Shown: in pieces, positions 9,601-17,461 of the stretch | How the letters are laid out: each line of letters opens with the position of its first letter | How positions within the stretch are numbered: position 1 is the first letter of the stretch | NCBI RefSeq assembly: GCF_004363955.1 | Contig: NZ_SNZR01000015.1 | Coordinates: 186,001 to 250,000, forward strand | Direction of reading: 5' to 3' | Source of the DNA: Enterovirga rhinocerotis | Lineage (GTDB): Bacteria; Pseudomonadota; Alphaproteobacteria; Rhizobiales; Beijerinckiaceae | Length of the DNA stretch: 64,000 nt | Translations under genes and position numbers: made by a program | Notes under the pieces: generated by a model | What the model saw: only the letters and a program-made list of their open reading frames with translations | The model's database searches: none | What the model was told of the DNA's origin: nothing

Positions 9601-10127
9601 GCAAAGCCCGCCAGGACGAGCGCCACGATGAGCGCGAGATCGCCGAAAATGGGTAGTGGAGGCGGGCGGCCCCCGCTTTCGGTGACGATGAAGACCGAGA
9701 GCGACGAGGACACTGCCTTCAATTGCAGCGCGATATACGGAATCGTCGCGACGAGGGCGATGACGCAGACCAGCGCGGCCACACTCTCGCTCTTGCCGTA
9801 GCGCGCCGCCACGAAGTCCGCGACGGAGGTGATGTTCTGCGCCTTGGCGATGCGCAGGATCCGCAGGACGAACGGATAGCCGAGCCCGATGACGAGGACC
9901 GGCCCGATATAGATCGTGAGAAAGTCCAGGCCGGAGCGGAAGGCGAGCCCGACGGAGCCGTAGAAGGTCCAGGACGTGCAGTACACGGCCAGGGCGAGCG
10001 CGTAGATGGTGCCGCGGAGGGGCCGCCGCATGATTCTCCGCCCGGCAAGATCGCCCCAATGGGCGATGGCGAAGAGCAGGCACAGATACACCAGCGCCGT
10101 CAGGACGACGATCCAGCTCTGCGTCAC
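6603..10127 (-). CDS. hybrid histidine kinase with N-terminal sodium/solute symporter domain
   Basis: A 1174-residue membrane sensor. Residues 1-~560 form a multi-helix SLC5/PutP-like symporter domain that begins in the first helix (SWIVVLTALVYLCLLFAIAH). A PAS domain follows near 650-770 (QGITVLDADLRLLAWNQSF). A HisKA domain has the H-box FLAAASHDILQPLNA (His about 820), then HATPase_c with NLISNAIKYT and DTGLGI. A C-terminal receiver (about 1046-1174) has phospho-acceptor DFHLDEGDG. This is the CbrA-like plan in which a transporter-like module senses nutrient flux. No separate response regulator lies alongside. mscL diverges from it across a 99-base gap. The ligand is unknown. Confidence 0.92.
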   Translation of the reverse strand: MTQSWIVVLTALVYLCLLFAIAHWGDLAGRRIMRRPLRGTIYALALAVYCTSWTFYGSVGLAFRSGLDFLTIYIGPVLVIGLGYPFVLRILRIAKAQNITSVADFVAARYGKSESVAALVCVIALVATIPYIALQLKAVSSSLSVFIVTESGGRPPPLPIFGDLALIVALVLAGFAVAFGTRHADATEHQNGLVLAIAVESIVKLAAFLAVGLFVVYFSFSGFSEIAAQFHNDGPVHHSLGPTSSAVNYLTLVLLSSCAALLLPRQFHMTVVENRSPGDLRQAAWLFPLYLVLINLFVVPVALAGLHVLPPSADRDMTVLTLPLMLGSETMALLAFVGGLSAATAMVIVDTVAVSIMISNHLVLPLLLRRRAFSAENRPGGDLPNLGAFVLTIRRIAIVAVTMLGYLYYQVAGDDALASIGLLSFAAIAQIAPAFVGGMIWRRGSEAGANAGLLVGLGVWTYTLLLPVLVAGSTWEGIIQDGPLGIGALNPISLFGTDLPRLTHGTLWSLGLNLLAYVSVSLIRNAGALERIQAVAFVGDRSVPISPSLRLLNANVTIDELRASVARFLGHERTHRSFAGYAQSRGIPLDGRQEADIHLLRYAEHLLASAIGASSSRLALSLALRRRNLSGSAALRLLDEASAAMKHNRDLLQHALDHAQQGITVLDADLRLLAWNQSFIDLYEFPPELIRIGVGLEEIVRTNAERGAYGPGRVDDLIAQRLHSMLHEQGPVRLRLASGRVISIRSNYLPEGGLIATYTDVTEAVAEEEARERENETLEARVRERTEALMHLNEELRRKTQEADDANATKTRFLAAASHDILQPLNAARLYATSLLERSRRTPDAQLAENIDASLDAVEEILTTLLDISRFDSGALPPQYAAVSLDEVLRQLEREFAPSAQEKGLSLRFLRTSVTVRTDRRLLRRLLQNLISNAIKYTASGRVLVGVRRCGDTPRIEVWDTGLGISDADQPTVFREFRRLPEGAKAARGVGLGLSIVDRIGKVLGLRINLRSSPGRGSVFSVTLPLTRATAAPPPPAQQRRRNATPLADLAVLAIDNEPSVRDGMLQLLAGWGCQVTTAASGDEALAALGRLDRSPDVVIADFHLDEGDGLAAIAAIRRKVADDLPAILITADQSQGVAQNANAAHVAVLNKPVKPAALRALLGRARATRLAAE

Positions 10128-10226
10128 CGGAAGTTCTCTGTCGATGGCACGGTCGTCGAGCCTAGCCGATGTGGGATTTCTGGGCTACGTCCCCGCAACA
10201 TCCATCGGCAGGCTGGGGCTTGAAGA

Positions 10227-10673
10227 ATGTTGGAAGAATTCAAGAAGTTCGCCTTGCGCGGCAATGTCGTCGACCTCGCCGTGGGCGTCATCATCGGCGC
10301 GGCCTTCGGCCAGATCGTCACGTCGCTCGTCGGCGACATCTTCATGCCCATCATCGGCGCGGTGACGGGCGGCCTCGATTTCTCGAACTACTACATCCCG
10401 CTCTCGTCCACCGTCCAGGAGGGGCTGGCCTATGCCGACGCCAAGAAGCAGGGCGCCGTCATCGGCTACGGCAACTTCATCACCATCGCGATCAACTTCC
10501 TCATCGTCGCCTTCGTCCTGTTCCTGGCGATCCGGTCCATGAACAAGCTCAAGAAGCAGGAGGAGGAGAAGGTCGCGGAGCCGAAGGAGGCCCCCGAGGA
10601 CGTCAAGCTTCTCGGCGAGATCCGCGACCTCCTGGCGAGCGGCCGCGCGCCGACCTCCGCCCCGCCGCGCTGA
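10227..10673 (+). CDS. mscL: large-conductance mechanosensitive channel MscL
   Basis: An inner-membrane pentameric channel subunit of 148 residues that opens under strong membrane tension to release solutes during hypo-osmotic shock. The N-terminal amphipathic helix [20 protein letters not shown] runs into TM1 ([20 protein letters not shown]), then a periplasmic loop and TM2 ([19 protein letters not shown]). It ends in a charged cytoplasmic helix rich in Lys and Glu. Length fits the family (about 130-150). It is monocistronic and diverges from the large sensor kinase. Confidence 0.96.
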   Translation: MLEEFKKFALRGNVVDLAVGVIIGAAFGQIVTSLVGDIFMPIIGAVTGGLDFSNYYIPLSSTVQEGLAYADAKKQGAVIGYGNFITIAINFLIVAFVLFLAIRSMNKLKKQEEEKVAEPKEAPEDVKLLGEIRDLLASGRAPTSAPPR

Positions 10674-10763
10674 TCACGAAAATCGATCGGATCCATCACG
10701 CGGCTTGAGCGGACGCAGCGCAGGCTTCCTGATATGGGGCGCGTTCACGTCCAGGAAGCCTTC

Positions 10764-11975
10764 ATGCTCCGTCCCGCCGCGCCGCTCGATCCGATCCGTC
10801 CCGAAGCGCGGGATGCGCCGACGAGCGGCATCGTCGACATCATGACCTATGCGCGCGGGCGCGAGGGGCTGATCCCCCTTTATGTCGGCGAGGGCGACCT
10901 GCCGACGCCGCCCTTCGTTCTGGAGCGCGCGCGCCAGGGGCTCGCCGACGGCGAGACCTTCTACACCTATCAGCGCGGCATCCCCGAATTGCGCGAGGCC
11001 ATCGCCCGCTATCACGAGCGAGTCTTCGGCGGCCGGTTCGATCCGGACCGGTTCACCGTCACGGTCGGCGGCATGCATGCGGCCCAGATGGCGCTCCGCA
11101 TCGTCTCGGGGGCGGGCGACGAGGTGCTAATCCCGAGCCCGGCCTGGCCCAATTTCGACGGCGTCGCGCGCGTGACCGGCGCGGTTCCCATCGCTGTCCC
11201 GCTCGATTGCGGGCCGAACGGATGGACGCTCGATCTCGGCCGCCTCGCCGATGCCGTCACACCGCGGACGCGTGCGCTGCTCGTCAACACGCCCGCCAAT
11301 CCGACCGGCTGGACGGCGAGCCGGGAGGATCTCGCCGGCATCCTCGAGATTGCGCGCCGGCACGGGCTCTGGATCGTGGCGGACGAGATCTATGGCCGCT
11401 TCGTGCACGATCCCGCCTTCGCGGAGCAGGGTCGATCGCCGTCCTTCAGGGACGTGATGGGCGAGGACGACCGCGTCCTGTTCATCCAGACCTTCTCGAA
11501 GAACTGGGCCATGACCGGCTGGCGGATCGGATGGCTCGAGACGCCGCCGGAACTCGGCCAGATCGTCGAGAACCTCGTGCAGTATTCGACCTCGGGCGTG
11601 CCGCACTTCCTGCAGCGGGGCGCGGTGGCCGCGCTCGACGAGGGCGAAGAATTCCTCGCCGACCAGATCGCCAAGTCGAGGCGCGGACGCGCCATCGTCT
11701 GCGAGGGCCTCGCTGCGACGAATGTCGTCGACCTGCCGCCGCCGCCTGCGGCCTTCTACGCCTTCTTCCGCGTACTGGGGCGACCCGATACCCGCGCCCT
11801 GGCGCGCGACATCGTCGACGATGCCGCCGTCGGGCTCGCACCGGGATCGGCCTTCGGTCCCGGGGGAGGGGCGCATCTGCGCCTCTGCTTCCTGCGGGAC
11901 CCCTTGCAGCTCGAGGAGGCTGTCGAGCGGCTGGCCCGTGTCCTGCCGCGACTGGCGAGGGCTGAGGCCGCCTGA
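10764..11975 (+). CDS. PLP-dependent class I/II aminotransferase
   Basis: A fold-type I aminotransferase of 403 residues, cytoplasmic. Visible family elements are YVGEGDLPTPPF at the N-terminus, the NTPANPTGW segment, the cofactor Asp/Tyr in WIVADEIYGRF, the Schiff-base lysine in QTFSKNWAMTGWRIGW, and the carboxylate-binding Arg in HLRLCF. The start at 10764 (MLRPAAPLDP) follows AGGAAG at suitable distance; an in-frame ATG at 10734 has no such site. It is convergent with the ketopantoate-reductase-like gene. Substrate specificity (aspartate, aromatic or other) cannot be fixed. Confidence 0.9.
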   Translation: MLRPAAPLDPIRPEARDAPTSGIVDIMTYARGREGLIPLYVGEGDLPTPPFVLERARQGLADGETFYTYQRGIPELREAIARYHERVFGGRFDPDRFTVTVGGMHAAQMALRIVSGAGDEVLIPSPAWPNFDGVARVTGAVPIAVPLDCGPNGWTLDLGRLADAVTPRTRALLVNTPANPTGWTASREDLAGILEIARRHGLWIVADEIYGRFVHDPAFAEQGRSPSFRDVMGEDDRVLFIQTFSKNWAMTGWRIGWLETPPELGQIVENLVQYSTSGVPHFLQRGAVAALDEGEEFLADQIAKSRRGRAIVCEGLAATNVVDLPPPPAAFYAFFRVLGRPDTRALARDIVDDAAVGLAPGSAFGPGGGAHLRLCFLRDPLQLEEAVERLARVLPRLARAEAA

Positions 11976-11998
11976 GCGCGCTGAAGGGCGCCGCGCCG

Positions 11999-13057
11999 CT
12001 ACCAGGCGGCCTGGCCCGGCAACGCGCCGGCATGGGCGGCGAGCAGCGGAGCGAACCGCTCGAGGGCTCCGAACTCGTTGACGCCCCGGCGACGCTGCGC
12101 CTCCGACACGAGCTCGACGACCCTGTCGTTGAACGGCGTCGGAACGCCGTGCCGGCGCCCCTGCTCGGAGATCAGCCCGTTGATGTAGTCGATCTCCGTG
12201 TCCCTGCCTTTCTCGAGGTCCTGGAGCATGCTCGCCTTCAGCCGGACATGGTCGCCCCAGACCCGGCGATAGAGCGGCATCTTCGAGGGGATGTCGGCGG
12301 CGCTCCCGAGTTCCAGCTCCTCGAAATTCGCGCCCTGCATCGGGACCAGGTCGACGCCCCGCGCGTGGGCGACCTTGATGCATTCGTCGGCGAGGAACGC
12401 CACGCAGGCCATCGCCCTCGGGTCGCCGAGCACGTCGCCGAAGGTGCAGCCGAGCGCCGCCGACATGCCGCTGAAGGTCGCGTTCATCAGGACCTTGGTG
12501 AAGCGGATGCCGATCAGGTTGGGGCTGATCTCCGTCCTGCCGACGCATTCCAGATAGTCTCTGACGGTCTCCAGCCGCGGGCGATGAACCCCGTCGATCT
12601 CCCCGATCTCGAAGGCGAAGTTCTTGAGGGCCTCGTAGCTCGAGGTCAGGCAGGAAACGCCCGGCCGCAGCCATGTGGCTCCGAAGCCGACGGCGCCGCC
12701 GAGCGTCCTGTCGGCCCCGACCAGGGCCGCGACCGCATCCTCGGGAATGCCGTTCTGAAGAGTGCAGACGATGCTGCTCTCGTGCAGGTGAGGCAGGATC
12801 AGGGGCAGGATGGTCCGGTTCGCCGTCTGCTTGGTCAGGAGGAAGACGAGGTCGTAGGTGCCGGAGAGATCCTCCGGCACCAGGGCCGTGACCTTGACCT
12901 CGAGATCCAGGGAGCCGGTGATCGTCGCGCCCGACAGGTTCATCGCCTCGACATGCTGCCGATGGCTGTCGACGAGGTCGATCTGCTTTCCGGCCCGCGT
13001 GATCAAGGCTCCGATGATCGTGCCGAGCGAGCCGGCGCCGACGATAGCTGCGCGCAT
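11999..13057 (-). CDS. 2-dehydropantoate 2-reductase family (ApbA/PanE-like)
   Basis: An NADP-dependent reductase-like protein of 352 residues. Its N-terminus MRAAIVGAGSLGTIIGALI is the Rossmann dinucleotide motif GxGxxG, followed by the ketopantoate-reductase arrangement with QNGIPEDAV and the catalytic-domain Lys region in IGIRFTKVLMNATFSGMSA. The start at 13057 has GGGAGG eight bases upstream; longer in-frame starts are ignored. Family members reduce ketopantoate or other 2-keto acids. No other pantothenate gene is nearby, so the exact substrate is open. Confidence 0.82.
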   Translation of the reverse strand: MRAAIVGAGSLGTIIGALITRAGKQIDLVDSHRQHVEAMNLSGATITGSLDLEVKVTALVPEDLSGTYDLVFLLTKQTANRTILPLILPHLHESSIVCTLQNGIPEDAVAALVGADRTLGGAVGFGATWLRPGVSCLTSSYEALKNFAFEIGEIDGVHRPRLETVRDYLECVGRTEISPNLIGIRFTKVLMNATFSGMSAALGCTFGDVLGDPRAMACVAFLADECIKVAHARGVDLVPMQGANFEELELGSAADIPSKMPLYRRVWGDHVRLKASMLQDLEKGRDTEIDYINGLISEQGRRHGVPTPFNDRVVELVSEAQRRRGVNEFGALERFAPLLAAHAGALPGQAAW

Positions 13058-13228
13058 GAGCGATCCTCCCGGCCGGCATCTTCCACGCCGGGTCGGGATC
13101 GGTCCAGCCGGGTTCGCCGGGGCCATGAGGTCGGACGGCGAAGCGCGGCTTTGCTTCCTACGGAATTCCTGCGATTGCGATGGGGACTGAGCGGCTGAGC
13201 CGCGTTCCGACGGAACGGAGACGACCTG

Positions 13229-13608
13229 ATGCCCAGTACGCGAGTTTCGACTGGGTGCGGGGGTCCGAGACGGTCCTGATCGAGGCCGTTCAGTCCGCGA
13301 CTCTCGCCACCCTGAAGGTGCCGGACTGGGACCGCGACATCGTGCTCGACATCTACGACAACGCCCGCCGCATCGTGCCGACCGGCCGGTCGGAGCGCTA
13401 CACTCGGATCGAGGTATCCCTCTTTTCCGGTCGGACGATCGAGACGAAGCGCGCCTTCTACAAGGCCCTCGTGGACGGGCTGGAGGCGCTCGGCGTGCCG
13501 CGCGATGAAGTCAAGATCATCCTGTACGAGATCCCGGCCGAGAATTGGGGTCTTCGCGGTGGGGTCCCTGCCTCCGAACTCGATCTCGGTTTCCGGATCG
13601 ACATCTGA
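13229..13608 (+). CDS. tautomerase-family protein, probable N-terminal frameshift
   Basis: The body (from about 13255) encodes a tautomerase-like domain: TVLIEAVQSATLATLK, then RRIVPTGRSERYTRIEV and a closing ENWGLRGGVPASELDLGF. The best start is the ATG at 13229, with GGAG eight bases upstream, which gives the expected N-terminal proline (MPSTRVSTG), the catalytic residue of this superfamily. That ATG is out of frame with the body: a one-base loss near 13253-13256 would explain it. An in-frame ATG at 13180 yields an Arg-rich leader and no Pro1. It is therefore either a pseudogene, a sequencing error or a later-start protein. It diverges from the reductase gene. Confidence 0.7.
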
Positions 13609-13633
13609 AGCACAGGCAGGGCGAGCCGGCCTC

Positions 13634-14485
13634 TCAACCGGGCTCCTCCGACCTCGGCTGGTACATGACCCGGACGCGGTTGGCGTAGAGGAAGTCGGTC
13701 GAGATCGTCGTCCCGCCTTCGCCCTTGGCGATCGTCTCGCGCCAGATCTCGTTGAAGCGCTCCCAGCGATCGCCCGCCTGCTCGAAGCCGGCATTGCGCT
13801 CGACGATCCGGTAGCGGTGCGGGAGCCTGCCATCGCAGCGGATCTCGCCGTTCAGGAGCGTCTCGGTCAGCCAGAGGCGGATCTGGAAGGTTCGGTCGGT
13901 CGGGTTGAAGAGCCAGAGGTCGACATAGTTGTAGAACAGGGCCGCCCCGGTCCCGTACGGGATGATCCGGCCCTGGTCCGGGAACGGGTCGAAGCTGTGA
14001 TTGGCGCGCTGCGTCACCTCGAGCGGGGAATGCAGCGCGAGCCAGTGCAGCAGGTTGCCGATCTGGCACAGGCCGCCGCCGATGCCGCCGCGGGCACGTC
14101 CCCGCGAAAGCTCCATCCCCTCGACGAAGCCCCGGCGAGCGACAGGCGGCCCGACGAGGCGCCAGAACGAGAAGGTCTCGCCCGGCCGGATCAGAATGCC
14201 GTCGAGACGGGGAATCGCCAGGCTGTGGTTGCGGACCTTGTTGTCCTGCCACGCCGCGTCGCGGGGATCGGCCGAGACGGCGCGCCGCAGCTTCGACTGG
14301 TGGCGATAGACCTTGCTCGGCAGGCTCTCCGGCTGGCGGGTCAGCGCGAAGCGCTCGGGGCCGATCCGCCAGCGCAGCTTGCGCAGCATCTGACGCTGCC
14401 AGACGCGGAGCGGGTAGAGCCACGGATATCGCGTCGTGAGCGGCGGGCGCGCCGCCGGGCCGCGGAAGCCTGCCTCGACGGCCAT
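13634..14485 (-). CDS. VanW family protein
   Basis: A 283-residue protein with the VanW domain, seen as FSFWRLVGPPVARRGFVEG and GGIGGGLCQIGNLLHWLAL, followed by the family's NHSFDPFPDQGRIIPYGTGA segment. VanW is an accessory protein of unknown biochemical role first named from vancomycin-resistance clusters and widespread in bacteria. The start at 14485 (MAVEAGFRGP) is used; upstream sequence in frame reads through the neighbouring amidase gene and is spurious. It lies 14 bases after the amidase stop on the same strand, consistent with one operon. Confidence 0.85.
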   Translation of the reverse strand: MAVEAGFRGPAARPPLTTRYPWLYPLRVWQRQMLRKLRWRIGPERFALTRQPESLPSKVYRHQSKLRRAVSADPRDAAWQDNKVRNHSLAIPRLDGILIRPGETFSFWRLVGPPVARRGFVEGMELSRGRARGGIGGGLCQIGNLLHWLALHSPLEVTQRANHSFDPFPDQGRIIPYGTGAALFYNYVDLWLFNPTDRTFQIRLWLTETLLNGEIRCDGRLPHRYRIVERNAGFEQAGDRWERFNEIWRETIAKGEGGTTISTDFLYANRVRVMYQPRSEEPG

Positions 14486-14499
14486 CGCCTCGGCCGCCG

Positions 14500-15282
14500 C
14501 TACCCGGCAGGAGAGGACGGAAGCGTCTCGATCAGCGCCCGAAGCGTCGCGATGGTCGAGGCATCCACGCGCCCGTCGACGCGCTCCTGCCGGAAATGGC
14601 GCTGAAAGGCCGTGACCACCGCCGTGGTGGTCTCGTCGAAGATGCCGTTGAGTTCGATCGGATAGCCGTAGAGCGCGAACAGCGCCTGAAGGGCCTCGAT
14701 GGAGGGGCCCTGGTCGCCGGCCGCGAAAACCCGCCCGTCGCGGATCGGGGCCGGATCGGTCCAATGCCCGACGCCTGCGCCGTGCAGGTTGGCCCAGGGG
14801 AAGTTCTCGCCGGGATCCTCCTTGCGGGAAGGGGCGACGTCGGAATGGGCGAGGACGCGCTCGGGCCGGATGCTCCAGCGCCGGACAATGTCGCCGGACA
14901 GCGCCGCCACCGAAGCGATCTGGGCCTCCGGATAGGGCGGCAGCCCGCCGGCATGGCCCGGATGGACGATCTCGATCCCGATGGAGCAGGAATTGATGTC
15001 GGTCTCCCCGGCCCAGGAGCCGGCTCCCGCATGCCAGGCGCGTCTTCCTTCGGGAACGAGCTGCAGGACGCGCCCGTCCTCGAAGACGAGGTAATGGGCC
15101 GAGACGCTGGCCGTCGCGTCGCAGAGCCTCGCCAGCGCGCCGGCGGCGGTCGGCATCCCGGTATAGTGGAGGAGCAGCATGTCCGGCCGGCGCCCGTCGC
15201 GGCGCTCGCCATGGTTGGGCGAGGGATGGACCTTCGACGCGAGGGGGGAATCCGGGGTGAGGTCCGAACGCGGAACGGCCAT
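14500..15282 (-). CDS. N-acetylmuramoyl-L-alanine amidase (AmiD-like) with peptidoglycan-binding domain
   Basis: A 260-residue enzyme that cleaves the bond between N-acetylmuramic acid and the stem peptide. The Amidase_2 domain shows LLLHYTGMPTA (first zinc His), SIGIEIVHPGH and VLAHSDVAPSRKEDPG (second His and catalytic Lys region). A C-terminal PG_binding_1 domain (GPSIEALQALFALYGYP to FQRHFR) follows. There is no obvious signal peptide, so it may be cytoplasmic and act in muropeptide recycling or be exported another way. It starts three bases after the TerB/J-domain gene stops on the same strand. Confidence 0.92.
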   Translation of the reverse strand: MAVPRSDLTPDSPLASKVHPSPNHGERRDGRRPDMLLLHYTGMPTAAGALARLCDATASVSAHYLVFEDGRVLQLVPEGRRAWHAGAGSWAGETDINSCSIGIEIVHPGHAGGLPPYPEAQIASVAALSGDIVRRWSIRPERVLAHSDVAPSRKEDPGENFPWANLHGAGVGHWTDPAPIRDGRVFAAGDQGPSIEALQALFALYGYPIELNGIFDETTTAVVTAFQRHFRQERVDGRVDASTIATLRALIETLPSSPAG

Positions 15283-15284
15283 GA

Positions 15285-16001
15285 TCAGAGTCTCCGCTCC
15301 TTCGCGATGCGGTCCCAGGCGGCGTTGATCGTCGCCAGCCGGTCGGTCGCGATCTTGATCGCCTCCGGCGGCAGGCCGCGCGCGATCTCGCGGTCGGGAT
15401 GATGTCTCAGGACGAGGTCGCGGTGATGGGCCTTCAGCGCTCCGTCGCTCCAGGAACGGTCGGCGCCGAGCTCGAGATAGGGATCGTCGCGCCGGTGGAC
15501 ATGGCGCTCGACGATGGCGTCGAACCAGGCCTGGTCGCGCCCGAAGATCGCTGCGACGGCGCCGATATAGACGAGTTCGGCCTCGTGGATGGCCCCGTCG
15601 GCCCGCGCGATCAGGAAGAGCCCTTCGATGATGTCGTCGAGAAGCGCCGGCTCGTCGGCGAAGGCGTGGGCGAGCTGGCGCGCATAGACCTCGTAGCCGG
15701 CCGTTGTCTCCTGGGCGAGGCGGAAGAGCCGCTGGACGTTCTCGTGCTCGCCCGGCGGCACCACGACGACCGCCTCGAACGCGTCGACCTCCGAGCGAAG
15801 CACGACGCCGTCCGCCCGCGCCATCTTGGCGAGGAGGGCAATGAGGCCGGTGGTGAGGATGAGGTCGCGAGGCGGCGCGCCGAAGAGGGCGCCGTCGCGA
15901 TCGATCAGGTAATGGCCTGCGAAGGCCCCGATCAGGGCGCCGATCGGACCGCCGATCGTCAGGCCGATCCCGCCTCCGCTGAGCTTGCCCCAAACTGACA
16001 T
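15285..16001 (-). CDS. TerB-type/DnaJ-like (DjlA-like) protein
   Basis: A 238-residue protein. A glycine-rich hydrophobic N-terminus (GGGIGLTIGGPIGALIGAFAG) may anchor it in the membrane, as in DjlA. The middle (about 45-165) is a TerB-like helical domain with LLAKMARADGVVLRSEVDAF and the repeat LFLIARADGAIHEAELVYI. The C-terminus is a J domain carrying the HPD motif in VLRHHPDRE, which stimulates the DnaK ATPase. It leads a three-gene minus-strand set with an amidase and a VanW protein, suggesting envelope-related work (inference). Confidence 0.87.
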   Translation of the reverse strand: MSVWGKLSGGGIGLTIGGPIGALIGAFAGHYLIDRDGALFGAPPRDLILTTGLIALLAKMARADGVVLRSEVDAFEAVVVVPPGEHENVQRLFRLAQETTAGYEVYARQLAHAFADEPALLDDIIEGLFLIARADGAIHEAELVYIGAVAAIFGRDQAWFDAIVERHVHRRDDPYLELGADRSWSDGALKAHHRDLVLRHHPDREIARGLPPEAIKIATDRLATINAAWDRIAKERRL

Positions 16002-16021
16002 CGCCGCGGCGGCCGGCTCCG

Positions 16022-16049
16022 AAAAGCGTCCCGGACGAATCCGGGACGC
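16022..16049 (-). terminator. intrinsic terminator after the glycine-zipper gene
   Basis: A perfect 10-bp stem GCGTCCCGGA/TCCGGGACGC with a CGAA tetraloop (16026-16049). On the minus strand it is followed by CTTTTCGG, giving a four-base T-run. It lies directly after the stop of the minus-strand lipoprotein gene at 16062. Confidence 0.7.
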
Positions 16050-16061
16050 GGGTTTACGCGC

Positions 16062-16331
16062 TTAGCGGCAATACACGTTGCCGTAATAGTCGCGATAGGT
16101 GCCGTGGGGGCAGGGGGCCGTGGCCGCGCCGAGGATCGCGCCGCCGGCCGCGCCGATCGCAGCGCCGGCCAGGGTGCCGCCGGCCCGTCCGCCCGAGGCG
16201 GCCGCGCCGATCGCCGCGCCGGTCGCGCCGCCGAGGAGGGCGCCGCCCGCCGCGCGGTCGCCGGGCGAATAGCAGCCGCCGACGGACAGAGCGAGCGCGC
16301 CGGCGAGGCTGGCCGCAATGATCTTCTTCAT
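16062..16331 (-). CDS. small glycine-zipper lipoprotein
   Basis: An 89-residue precursor. MKKIIAASLAGALALSVGGC is a lipoprotein signal peptide with a lipobox ending at Cys20. The mature part is a glycine-zipper repeat (AGGALLGGATGAAIGAAASG and AGAAIGAAGGAILGA), ending in a Cys-containing tail CPHGTYRDYYGNVYCR. Similar small proteins sit in the outer membrane or periplasm of many alphaproteobacteria; their function is not settled. It has its own terminator and lies divergent from rnpB. Confidence 0.8.
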   Translation of the reverse strand: MKKIIAASLAGALALSVGGCYSPGDRAAGGALLGGATGAAIGAAASGGRAGGTLAGAAIGAAGGAILGAATAPCPHGTYRDYYGNVYCR

Positions 16332-16503
16332 GGTCTGAGCCTTTCTGATCGAAGCCAAGGCCAGCCAGTGACCATGCCGCAGGCGGGCTGTGAAGCGTCC
16401 GAAGCGAACCGGGGGTGGATTTCGGCGGTCTGTTGCCGCGTTCCCTCGCCGCAGCGTTACGATTTTCCGGCGAATTCTCGGATTCCGGACCCGGATCCGT
16501 CGC

Positions 16504-16531
16504 TTGACTATGATCGGCGGCGGTCGCACAT
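16504..16531 (+). promoter_or_regulatory. likely promoter of rnpB
   Basis: TTGACT at 16504-16509 matches a -35 box and GCACAT at 16526-16531 a weak -10 box with 16-base spacing. The RNA's 5' stem begins at 16539, about seven bases after the -10, which is the expected distance. Confidence 0.5.
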
Positions 16532-16538
16532 CGCGAAG

Positions 16539-16931
16539 GTCAGCCGGCCGGGCGGCCGCTCCCGTCATGCGGGGGAGGAAAGTCCGGGCTCCAGGGAGAC
16601 ACGGTGCCGGATAACGTCCGGCGGGGGCGACCCCAGGGACAGTGCCACAGAGACATACCGCCCGCCGCCGGGGATTCCTCGTCCGGCGGGTCAGGGTGAA
16701 AAGGTGCGGTAAGAGCGCACCGCGGACGCGGCAACGCGGACGGCCAGGCAAACCCCACCGGGAGCAAGATCGAATAGGGGTGGCACGCGCCGCAAGGCGC
16801 AGGGCAGGTCTCCAGGCCCGTCGCCCGGGTTGATTGCTCGAGGCGGCCGGCAACGGCCGCCCCAGAGGAATGGCCGCCACGCCCGGGCTCGCGCCCGGGC
16901 CCTACCGAACCCGGCTTACAGGCCGGCTGAC
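16539..16931 (+). ncRNA. rnpB: RNase P RNA, bacterial type A
   Basis: The catalytic RNA that trims tRNA 5' leaders. The universally conserved GAGGAAAGTCCGGGCT block occurs near 16572, the AGAGGAATGGCCGCC block near 16864, and the tRNA-CCA-binding neighbourhood GGTAAGAGCGCACC near 16706. The ends pair exactly as helix P1: GTCAGCCGGC at 16539-16548 with GCCGGCTGAC at 16922-16931. The ~393-base length fits alphaproteobacterial RNase P RNA. It is transcribed toward a convergent small secreted-protein gene whose stop is only 18 bases beyond. Confidence 0.97.
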
Positions 16932-16949
16932 GCCTTCCCGTACGCCATG

Positions 16950-17258
16950 TCAGCGGCGGTGATAGTGACGCCGATGGTGGGAGTGCCGTCGGCTGTAGCG
17001 CTGGCCGTGATAATGCCGGCTGCGGTAGCCGCGGCGATATCCGGTGCGCTGGGGAATGCCGAGCACGCCCTTCACGCCGCCGGCGGCTCCGCCGACCGCG
17101 CCTCCGACGACGCCCCCGACGACACCACCGACCGGGCCCGCAACGCCGGCTCCGGTCCGGGCACCTTCCTGCGCACCGCGGCCGATGCCCTGGGCATGCG
17201 CTCCCGCTGGCAGGGCGATGGCGAGCGCGGCGGCAAGTGCGAGAAATTTGAAGCGCAT
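16950..17258 (-). CDS. small secreted Gly- and Arg/His-rich protein
   Basis: A 102-residue precursor. MRFKFLALAAALAIALPAGAHAQ is a clear Sec signal peptide. A glycine/valine-rich zipper-like middle (GPVGGVVGGVVGGAVGGAAG) is followed by a C-terminus packed with Arg, His and Tyr (RRGYRSRHYHGQRYSRRHSH). The start is placed at the Met opening the signal peptide; the open frame upstream is long but lacks coding character. I do not recognise a function. The basic, aromatic tail could bind nucleic acid, metal or cell wall, which is speculation. Confidence 0.7.
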   Translation of the reverse strand: MRFKFLALAAALAIALPAGAHAQGIGRGAQEGARTGAGVAGPVGGVVGGVVGGAVGGAAGGVKGVLGIPQRTGYRRGYRSRHYHGQRYSRRHSHHRRHYHRR

Positions 17259-17432
17259 GACGTGTGTCCGTTCGTGTTCGTGTCGGGACCCAACCCGTTC
17301 GACGGCCGCCTGTTCCCGCCCGACTCCCTGCCATGCGCCCAGGGCTGTCCGGGGACGTACGCAAGGCTTCGTTAACCGTGATGGGCTCTGAATGGCGGGT
17401 GGAACGACGGGTGCTCCGCCCGGCCCTGTCCA

Positions 17433-17461
17433 TTGACGCCCATAAATGCCCATGGTATCCC
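17433..17461 (+). promoter_or_regulatory. likely mraZ/dcw promoter
   Basis: TTGACG (17433-17438) and TATCCC (17456-17461) are separated by 17 bases, a good sigma-70 type arrangement. Transcription would start near 17468, leaving a leader of about 150 bases before the mraZ ATG. MraZ-type boxes cover the spacer and the -10. Confidence 0.55.

Noticed and set aside
6597-9656. Long plus-strand open frames opposite the sensor kinase
   Set aside because: They mirror the kinase coding strand and have compositions typical of shadow frames; no start signals or motifs.
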